Assembly: GCA_027704905.1 (NCBI GenBank)
Contig: CM051002.1
Location: forward strand, 18,586,227 to 18,650,226
DNA length: 64,000 nt
Direction of reading: 5' to 3'
DNA from: Muraenolepis orangiensis
Taxonomy: Eukaryota > Chordata > Actinopteri > Gadiformes > Muraenolepididae
Every line of letters starts with the position of its first letter. Position 1 is the stretch's first letter. Positions 13,803 to 24,600 of the stretch are shown piece by piece. The notes beneath the pieces are model-generated. The model was not told the origin of the DNA and did no database searches. It saw only the letters and a list, made by a program, of their open reading frames with translations. Position numbers and translations under genes: made by a program.

Positions 13803-15026
13803 CGGAAACCTACAGCCGTGCGTAGAAAGCCAACATGATGCGAGGCCGTGACCAGCCTCCACGGGCGGAGGGAGGAGGACGCGGACGGGGGGCAGACACC
13901 CTCCATCGTCCTCCTGGTGGCGTACGAGTGGGAACACGTTTTTCAAATCTACCACTCACAAATGTAGTCAATGTACGTCGTTACACGCGTCTGCGCCATC
14001 GATCCGTGGTTAGAAAAACCGGCCTAGTATTGTAACAGATAGGTATTTTTTATTTTTTTTGGCAAAATTGAAATCTCTCACACAAAAACACACCTTTGTC
14101 TGGGAAGAATAAAAAGAAAAGAAAAAAAGAAAACACTTTCCATTTACCAACTTAAAATACATAAAAACATCATTTTCAAGTAACAGAATAGGGATATTCT
14201 TTTCCTCGTTATCATTAAAATGATTTAAGTTAAAACCAATGTAGGCCAGGCCTACACACAGAGACTCTGAGGGTGCTGGCAACTTAATGGGTTAAAAAAA
14301 TGTTCACATTTACATTTTTAAAAAGACATCCCTGATAGAAGGCTGTAAATTAATATTCACATTCTGCTTGTTAAATATCCACATGGTTGCAGTATTTCCA
14401 TCGCCCTGTGTCCCAGCATGTTTAGGTTGTTACATGTTAAAACAATCCAGTTTAAATAGTCACCCACTCTGAATTTAAAAATGGTATCCCCTTTTCCTAC
14501 GGACACACTTCAAAACTTAAAGTTTTGCATTTCCTCCAAAAAAAGGCGCACGGGTGTGTTTAAGGAATTAATTTGATTTAGCTTTCTATTTTTTCTATCA
14601 AAATATAGAATTCATTAATACTACATGGGCGGGGCTAACATAAGACAGAAATACAATTATACATGATTTTTTTTTTGCTGAATACAGTAGCTATAAGGAC
14701 CAGAGTTCAAAGTTCAGGTATTTTCCAGATCACCCCACCCATCCCCCACTCTTCTGATGTGTGTGAGGTGTGTGTGAGAGGTGGGGAGTTAGTGTAGGAT
14801 GGGGACTGCAGAAGACCACAGGAAACACCTTGATGGTCCAACACATGTCTAGCTTTAGATCATTGGTTCAACACCCAAATCCCACCCCTATACACACAGA
14901 CGCGCACGCACACACAAATGCCCTGGTTGGGGTGTGGCCACCGGGTGAACATTTCATTTAAGCTAAGAACAGGATGTCTGTTAAAAGAGAGGGTGGTTTT
15001 TAGGTAAAATGGCGGACCGTTTGCAT

Positions 15027-15519
15027 TCAGAACTCATAGTCGTCCTCGGCCATGTCCAGGGCCCAGGCGAACTTCTCTCGCTGCGTCTTGTTGTAAATCT
15101 TCTCCACGGGGATTTCCCACTTCTTACACCTGGAACCAAAACAAAAGACAGACACCACAATGAGTCAGGTGTGGCAGTACCAGAGGAGTGGCCATTTTGG
15201 ACTGGATGCGTTAGTCTCTGGTAGGGCTGGACATAAATATCAGTATAATTAATAAAGGATTTGATGAATATCGATAGCCCTCACAACAGGGCAAAATAAA
15301 ATCTATCGCATTGAACTGAAATGAAATGCCGTGTGAGGTAAAAAAAAAAAAATAAGGTTTTAAAATAGATGTATTACAATATCATCACAATATGATTCCA
15401 CTTAAATACCATAAACTATCATTTTATTATTGGCCGGCCCCAACTGTTGGGTTCTTGGAACTCAATTTAGTCAGAGTCCAACCCTAACCCCACTATGCTT
15501 ATGGTTGGGGGGGTGGGGG

Positions 15520-15607
<88 letters not shown>

Positions 15608-18600
15608 ACCAGGCCACGGAGATGCGAGGGTCCAAGTAGTTGAGCTTGGAGGTTCCCAGGGCGATCTGCTTGTTCTCCTCTCGGTCGGTGGCCTGCACCT
15701 CCAGGTTCATCAGCTGTTCCTCTATCCTGGTGATGGCCTTCTTCCTGGTCTCCACCGTCCTGATTGGATGAGACAGCAGTGAGCATGCGTGTTCCCAGAA
15801 GGAGGCTTGTTATGCATTTGTTCCTCCAACGGCAGCTGTGCTGCTACGCCAGTCTCTCACACGCTTACTTTTTGGACTTCTCGTCTCTCCGTACTTTAGC
15901 GTCTGCTTTGGCGCTCTTCAGCTCTCTCCTGGAGTCTGAAAGTTGGTCCTTCTTTGTGTCGATCTAAGAAAGAAAAAATGAACAAACAGGGATTTTTTCA
16001 TATCTCAATTAGCAGACGCATCTGTCCAGAGCGACTTACAATAAGTGCATTCAGCATCAATGGGCAAGAGAACTGCTGGTCACCAGAAGTCAAAAGAACA
16101 TTTATTTCCTAGCAAGCCTCCAAGAGCAGAACACACGCTCTGGTAAAAGTGAATTGCCAGGGAAGGGTCAGGATACTCACGCTTTATTTAATGCAGGTAA
16201 TAATCGGGTAGATGAAAAATGCACAAGTGCATTACCAAACTACATGCGATCCAGTACCAAACTACATGGGATCCAGTACCAAACTACATGGGATCCAGTA
16301 CCAAACTACATGGGATCCAGTACCAAAGCACATATTTTATTATTATTATATTATTGCTCTCACTTTAGAACTGAATGACTCGAAGATCCTTCCACAGCAT
16401 GTCAACGGCGCTAGTTAAACATGGAAGACATTTCCAAGTGGTTCAGAACAAGATGTGCTACGTGGGGGCTGCTTACTTTTGCCTGGAGGTTCTGCATAGA
16501 CTTCTCAAAGGTTTTGGGTGCTGCCCTCTGGTGGTTACACAGGATAGCCACAGCTCTGTTGGCCCTGTTGTAGGACAGGATCTTCGCTGGAATGTTGTCA
16601 TCCGCTGGGAAAAGGGACCAAAACGTCTCGTGACTCTTATGCACCATCATTCAAGGAAAGCAAACAAACGGACAAATGAAAAGGCAGCTTTGCAGACCAG
16701 GTATGGTGCCTGTGAATATGGGAGGCCCCACCCAAAGGGGAGGTTTTCCAGTAAATTAGGCTTAGAGATGAATCTCTGAACAAGCCTGTGGATGGATGCC
16801 AACAGTTAGGGTACTCACGAGAAGTCAGCTCCTTCAGCTGCTGCTGCAGGGTGATTGAGGCGTTGTAGGTACGGAACACCTTGGCGGTGAGTCCGTCCAT
16901 CAGCTCCTGCAGGTGCTTGTTCAGGATGGACGTCTGGAGGAAGAATGACCACTCTAAACATCACGCAAGATCTGAGAACAAAAAGATGTAAACCCAGGAC
17001 GAGGTTGGGCTGAACCCCTGTGATGCGTGACGCCCGGTGACTCACGTTTAGTCGGTCAAACAGGTCGTCCTCCGCCGCCTTGTTCTCCATAAAGAGCTGA
17101 AGGTTCTTGAACACCTGGGGAGACAAAAGGGAGACATTCGAGACCAACCCTACAACAACACCCAGGGCCATAAAAAAAAGAATGTAAAAAAATATTCTCC
17201 CTCCTCCTCCTCCTCCTCCTCACCCTCTTCTCCACCGGGACCTTGTTGTAGTAGCGAATGGAGTCTTTACCCAGGAAGTCAAACTCCACCACAAACTCCT
17301 GGCCGTCCTTCTCGGGGTAGAGGTTGATGTGCTCCACCCGCAGCGAGCAGCAGCCCACCGTGTCTGCCGTCTCCCCCTCCTCCTTCTCGTTACCCGCCCT
17401 GAGAGCCAGCTGGTGGGAGACGCACAGCATGGAGTCCGTTTAATACCACCGTCCATACCATGTCGTAATGTAACCCCACAAAGAGGATCCAACTATCAAT
17501 TCTGTTATGCAAATGACTGAGTCATACACGGGTTTAGAATTTGATATTCAAATTGTGTCATTTCGCAAAAAAAAGAAAAAGGGCCCCTGGCCCGAGTTGA
17601 ACACTCCCTGTGCTTTAGGGCCCAACATGGTCCACCGTGACCCAGGCCCGAGTTGAACACTCCCTGTGCTTTAGGGCCCAACATGGTCCACCGTGACCCA
17701 GGCCCGAGTTGAACACTCCCTGTGCTTTAGGGCCCAACATGGTCCACCGTGACCCAGGCCCGAGTTGAACACTCCCTGTGCTTTAGGGCCCAACATGGTC
17801 CACCGTGACCCAGGCCCGAGTTGAACACTCCCTGTGCTTTAGGGCCCAACATGGTCCACCGTGACCCAGGCCCGAGTTGAACACTCCCTGTGCTTTAGGG
17901 CCCAACATGGTCCACCGTGACCCAGGCCCGAGTTGAACACTCCCTGTGCTTTAGGGCCCAACATGGTCCACCGTGACCCAGGCCCGAGTTGAACACTCCC
18001 TGTGCTTTAGGGCCCAACATGGTCCACCGTGACCCAGGCCCGAGTTGAACACTCCCTGTGCTTTAGGGCCCAACATGGTCCACCGTGACCCAGGCCCGAG
18101 TTGAACACTCCCTGTGCTTTAGGGCCCAACATGGTCCACCGTGACCCAGGCCCGAGTTGAACACTCCCTGTGCTTTAGGGCCCAACATGGTCCACCGTGA
18201 CCCAGGCCCGAGTTGAACACTCCCTGTGCTTTAGGGCCCAACATGGTCCACCGTGACCCAGGCCCGAGTTGAACACTCCCTGTGCTTTAGGGCCCAACAT
18301 GGTCCACCGTGACCCAGGCCCGAGTTGAACACTCCCTGTGCTTTAGGGCCCAACATGGTCCACCGTGACCCAGGCCCGAGTTGAACACTCCCTGTGCTTT
18401 AGGGCCCAACATGGTCCACCGTGACCCAGGCCCTCACCTTGTCGATGAAGTAGAGCGCTACGGCCCTTTGGCGGATCCTCATTTCCTTGGACTTCCAGTC
18501 TTCGTGGTACTGGCTCCGGAGGCGGCCCACACACTTCTTTAACCGCCGCGCCGTCTCGTACTTCTGCCAGTCCTTTTCGCCCTGCCGAACACATAAGCGT

Positions 18601-21600
18601 ACAATCATGACGATTTATAACCATTATCTCAAAAGTGGAGGTTCAAAGGTCAGACAGACAACAGTGGTCGCACACATGAGCCAGAGCACCATAAAATAAA
18701 CTATAAAACAAGTGGAGGGTTAATCTGGAGCCTTGTTCCGGGCGGTTTGTCATCTCTCCCGTGTAATGTACTCATGTACTACTTGTGTAAAATCTAGGGA
18801 GCCAAATGATTGTACTTTTACCAAAGCATTAGTTCTGCTCTTGGAGGCTTGTTAGGAAGGACATGCACTTAGGACTTCTGGAGAAGTTCTCCTGCCTACC
18901 CATTATGTTGAATGACCTTATTGTAAGTAACTTTGCACAAAAGTGTCTGCTAAATGACTCATGTAATGATATGGGTGGCAATGGGCGGCGCTGTGTGACT
19001 CGAGCCGAACTGGAAGTTACATGGCTATGTGGCTCCGCCCGTGAGCGCGCACTCATGCCTCGTTTCCACCAAGCTGTTTTGAGGGCTGATTCGGAGCTTG
19101 GGCCTAATCTCAAACCAGTTCTTTGCGTTTCCACCGCGATGGAGCCACTTTCTGGTCCGGTTAACTGGTTCGTTTGCGGCTCCACTTCAAAGCTGAGGGG
19201 CTGGGGGCGGGGCTTATCGGACAACTCAAAACAAACTCATTTTTTGACCGCCATTTTTAAAATCACTAAAATTCGCTGTGGATGTGAAGGTAACAGTGGT
19301 CCGTGGACGAGACAAACTGCGTTTGTTTGCGTTGTTGTCCTCGGCAGAAGGTCACAATAAACTAGAGGAGCTTCTAGAACAAACCGCTATTAGAAAAACT
19401 ACAGCGCGAGATGTCTTCAGCGGGGGACAGGACCGAGGAGCTAATCGATAACAAACTGGACGATACGAGGGGCTAATCGATAACAAACTGATGATCCGCT
19501 GCTGTCACTCGGTCCTGGCAAGTTTTACTTTATAAATCTTTCCCATGTTGCCAACCAGCTTTGTATTTTATAATCTGTTTAGCGAGCTGCTCATTATCAC
19601 ATCAATGTTATGTTCCTATCATCACAAATGAGGAGCTATGATTGCTAGGCTTCCGTTAGCCGATATTAGCCTTGATAACAACGTCAGGATGCTACTTTCT
19701 AAAAACAGTAAAGTGTAATGGAGTCATGTTTTAATGCACTTTTCTCTTGTTTTAGTTGTTTATGGAGACATGTTTTAATGCACTTTTCTCTTGTTTTAGT
19801 TGTTTATGGAGTCGTCTTCCCTGGACGATGCGGAGCTACGGCCCCCACTGGGCTGCAGCTCACAGGAGCCCCTCAGCGCTTTATTAACATGGACTTATTA
19901 CACTGCACTCTATACTTTTACATTTTGTGATTACTGTATATTGTGTATTTAATGTTGTTGTTTTTTTAAAATAAAACATTTCTATTTTTCATACAATGTC
20001 CGCTTCATTATGCTTTATCAACCGAGAAACATAATACAAGATGACAGTTTTGAAGAAGAAAAGGCAAATGGTCCCTTCTGTTGAAGTACTATATTAATGC
20101 AGCTCTAACGTCAAGTCCATTTTATTAGTATAGTCCTTTATCACAGTTAGGGGCTTCAGCGTAATCGCGTCCATAGCACTAAAGACGAGCAGCTGTTTGT
20201 AGCCTCAAAGCCAGGCGCAACACTTTAACATCCATCATGTAATCCACTGGTGTGGAAGTTGGCGCGAGCTGCTGGGAAAGCAGAGACGTTAACAGTGACG
20301 TCATGACGTGGCTCTCTCGGCGAAAAAGTCGGTGGAAACGCAAACCGGTTCTTAGAGGCCTCGCCAGTGGAACCAACTGCGAACCGGCTCTAGCGCTACC
20401 CGAGAGCTAGAACTAGGCTTGCTTTGGTGGAAAAGAGGCATCATTGTAAATAAAGGAGAACATTGTGATCGCCCCACGGTATAAAACCCCACATTGTGAT
20501 CGCCCCACGGTATAAAACCCCACATTGTGATCGCCCCACGGTATAAACCCCTCTCCATCATGAGTGTGATGTGTCAAACCAGAGTGCGGTGGGAGCGTGT
20601 ACCTTGATCCTGGAGCTGGGGTTCAGCATGATGTACTTGATGGAGCCCTGGATGTTCTCCGTCCAGGACACCAGCCAGGTCACCTTGTTGTCGTGGCGAA
20701 CTTCCTTCCACTTAGTCCCAGGCGGGGGCTTGGGGTGCTTGGAGTCCCTACGAAGAGCGGGCGGGATCATACCACTGCTTACGAAACACTGCAGCCGGGC
20801 CCAAGTTTACTTACGGCTGTGCAATTATTAGCGTTAGTATAGAATGGCTACATTTAAAAATGAAATGACGGTTACAACTGTCACGGGCGAACAATGAAAT
20901 GCATTTCCCCCCATTCCCTCCCCGTTATGAAAAGTATGATAGTGTAATATGGAAGACAAGGTTGTGGTAGGGGCAGCACTCTACACTAGACAGTTCAGTA
21001 GGTGTTGTACATCTCAAGACGCTCTGAGGAATCACTACCGGTAGATATGGCATTTTTGAAAATCCTTTAACGACTGAATAGCAAATATGCAATTCAGTCT
21101 CGGATCCCTGGCTTACTAGTGATCTTCCTGCGATCAGGATCGAGACATCAGCGTGAATGGATCCTGATCATAAAGAAACATCAGGCAAAACAGGCACAAC
21201 TAGCAGGCACTCAGTGGAGCCCATACCTCTGCCAAAAAGGCCCCTGGATACGGATCTGCGCCAAAAACAAATCAACTGTTCCATGGCCCATAAGATATCT
21301 AACCACCAAGTTCTGTCTAATTCCGTACATAACATTTTGAGTTATCCTGCAAACAGAAATACAGGGGCGGAAAAACCTGACGTCCCGTCCCCCCCATCTT
21401 CGATGGCGGAGGCAATTATATATATTTTTTGTTGTCCCAACCGTGCAGCCTTCCATGACATTGACTGTCCCGGTCCTCTCCCTCGCCACAGACCACCAGG
21501 TGTCACTCACTTGCTGCAGTTGATGATGATGTCCTCAGGCCTGCTGCGCCGCTTCAGCATGCCCATCTTGGGGTGGTCCCCGCGGCCACGGAAGAGACCC

Positions 21601-24600
21601 GGGGGCTCGATGCGGAAGTTGGCGATGCGCTCCTTGTGGGTGTCCATGAGGCAGAAGCCATACTCCTGCAGGAGTCTCTCGTTCTCTTCTTTGATTTTCT
21701 ACCACGCGTGAAGAGGAAGAAGACGCCGTGGTTAACGGGGATAGGAGGGAGAGCGAGGTGCCTACCAGAAGGTTTCTGGTTCGAACCCCAGCTCCTCCTG
21801 TACACGCGTCTAGGTGTCCCTGAGCAGGACACCAAACCGTTACTGCTCTTTTATTAGGATTGTATTAGTATTATAGTAACAAGGAATATAATTCAACCGT
21901 TAGTGAGTGGCGGGTATAGCTTACCAGTTTTTGTTCTTTAGTCTTGGCCTTCCTGGCTTCGGACTGGGCCTTGAAGTGGTCGTTTATCTCGTTGAAGTCA
22001 CACTTCTTCAGATCTGTAATTTTGGCTTTTTCCTCAGAAGACATTTCCTGTGAGGACCAGCAGAAGACTGCACACTTAAAAACCCATCTTGTGCGATTCC
22101 CAAAATAAAATTCCTTTGAAAAGGGTCTTCTACGTGCGAATAACTACTCTGCCGTTCTCATTCCTACCTTTCTCCAATCTTTGAAGAAGTTTTTACGGAA
22201 GACTTCCTTCGTGGTGTACTCGTGGTCCAGCATTTTACCAAAGAAAGTGGCGACTTCTTCTGTGGCGATGCTGAGCTTCATGTGCTTACCTGATCAACAC
22301 ATTGAAACATCACAGCCATTAGCACTGGATAGCCACAACAATATATTAAAAAAAAAAGTAAAAAAAGGTCATCCTTTTTTTACATCCAAAGGTCATCAAA
22401 AAAAATACCTGCAAATCTGATTTCAGAATGCAATGGGGGCGGCAGGTCGCCGGTTCAAGTCCCCCCCCCCCCCCCTGGGCAATGCAGAGGTGCCCATGAG
22501 CAAGGCACCAGACCCCCTACACTGCTCCCCCGGCACTGTATATAAAAACGGCTGCCCACTGCTCCTAATACTAGGATGGGTTAAATGCAGAGAAACTAGT
22601 TTTGCCGTGTGTACATGAATGTGACTAATAATGTGACCAATCCCCGGCTCCTCCTAGCAAAAACTGTGGAGGTGTCCTTGAGCAAGACCCCCTAACCCTG
22701 CCAGCTCCTGACCTGCTGGCTGTCTCCTTGATGGCTGACTGTGCCGTCGGTGTATGAATGGGTGATGTGAGGCATGACTTGTAAAGCGCTTTGGATAAAA
22801 GCGCTATATAAAAGCCGGCATTATTAATAAAGAGGATTCAATCCTCCAGATTTAGTCGTGTCAAGCTCCTTTTTTGCCTCTGTTGTAAATTCACAGTCGA
22901 CGATCGACCACTTGACGGCTATAGGTTAGACACATACCAGTAACTTGGGGGTAAAGGGCCACTAGTAAACAAACCGTCGTAGTAGAACTTGATGTTGCCC
23001 GGAAGAGGCTCGTACGGCGGCGCGAACACGGGTCCTTTGTGCTCCAGGAACCTCCATTTGACTCCGTCTGTGTAGCGCTCCTCCTCCCACCTGGAAGGCA
23101 TCAGACCAGGGTCAGCGTCGCAAGAGAGCGGGGAGGGAAGACCCAACCGACAGACCGCTGGCCCTCTTCTTCCCCCACCCCCCCCCGCAGTGTAGTAGCG
23201 TGCGTGTGCTTAGGAGCCCCAGGGAAACTAGCGGGTCAACTCACCACTTCCACTTCTCCTCCGGCTCCGGCTTGGCCTTCTTCTTGCCATCGGCGACTTC
23301 TCCCTTTTTGTTGTTTTTAGTCTTTTTTGGCTTCACATCCTGAAGAAAAAAAAACACGGGCAAGGGGTTGGGTAAGGCCCGGCGTGACCCGCTAGAGGGC
23401 TGGAGCCCTGAGCCGGATAAAGACAGCCGTTCACAAACAGCACGAGGAACTCCCCGTTCTTATGAAAAAAGTGACCCATCAACAGACTGGGAGGTTAGTT
23501 TGAAGAGGGTCAAATCAAACGGGAATGGGCGGAGAACGCAGATTGTAGCCCAAGATTCAAACGCCGTGTGAGGTACAACTGCAGGAAATGCTCTTACTTC
23601 ATCGTCCTGTTTCCTTTTTTTGCCCTTGGCCTTGTCGTTCTCAATTTTGATCTTCTTGGGCTTGAACTCTGACCTGAAAAGAACATTCATTGTCAGCCAG
23701 TAGCCGCACACATTGGCCTGTGTGCGGCTACTGGCTCATGTGACGGGGCACCTTGCAGACAGTAGCTCAGTCAGCAAGGACCTGGCTTGGGAACCCGAAG
23801 GACGCCAGCTTTAGAGCAGACATTTACACACAAAATATTAAATCAAATGGCACAGGGCTACATGGCTCCCTGGTCAAACTCAGGCTTCCGCATCGGACAA
23901 AACGAAAGCCCAGCGAGAGTACGGTGTTTAAGGTGGACCAGTACTCACTCAAAGTTCTCCTCGCGCTCCCTCTTAAGAGACTTCTCCTGCTTTGGAGAGG
24001 GGTAAAAGACATTCTCTGGCTCGGATTTCACGACAGGGCTGGAAAAGAAGACATCCCGGAAAATCAATCCTCAGTCTTTTCTTTTGAAACATGTGTGCTG
24101 AAGCGCTGAAATGTGTCCCAGGGCCTACATGGTAAAGCCGTTCTCCTTCTCCCTCTTGACCTTGCCGTCAGTGGACTTGACCTGAAATTGAGGAACAAAA
24201 ATAGTCAAGAGCAATAAAAAAAAAAAAGCATTTTTCCAATTTTCGTATAGCCCATTTTGTACATTTTGAATTAGCACACCGTCCATTTAGCTATATACTC
24301 CACTCCTGTAGAGAAAGGTCTGATATGTGTATATATATATATATATATATATGCTATTGAGGTCTGTGTACTCAGATTCTGGTGCTAATGTACAGCCAAG
24401 TTATAGGGTATGGTACCTGCCTTGTACACCACTAGGCTCCTCATCACAGAGGGATGCTCATTCATTTGACTGCATTTGCTTTGGGTTTTATTTGTGATTT
24501 ACAGGAGTACTTGAAGGACATGGCGACAAATAATGTAATGGATAACATTGGTTGAGAATGTGTTCTATGCCTGGTTGAACAGGGCCCCTTCTACTCCCCG

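Noticed and set aside
13664..14035. Open frames of 66-80 residues on both strands
   Set aside because: No recognisable domain, and the region is the probable 3' UTR end of top1 on the minus strand.
18343..18624. Open frame extending a top1 exon into the minisatellite
   Set aside because: The exon ends at a clear donor at 18438; the extension is translated repeat.
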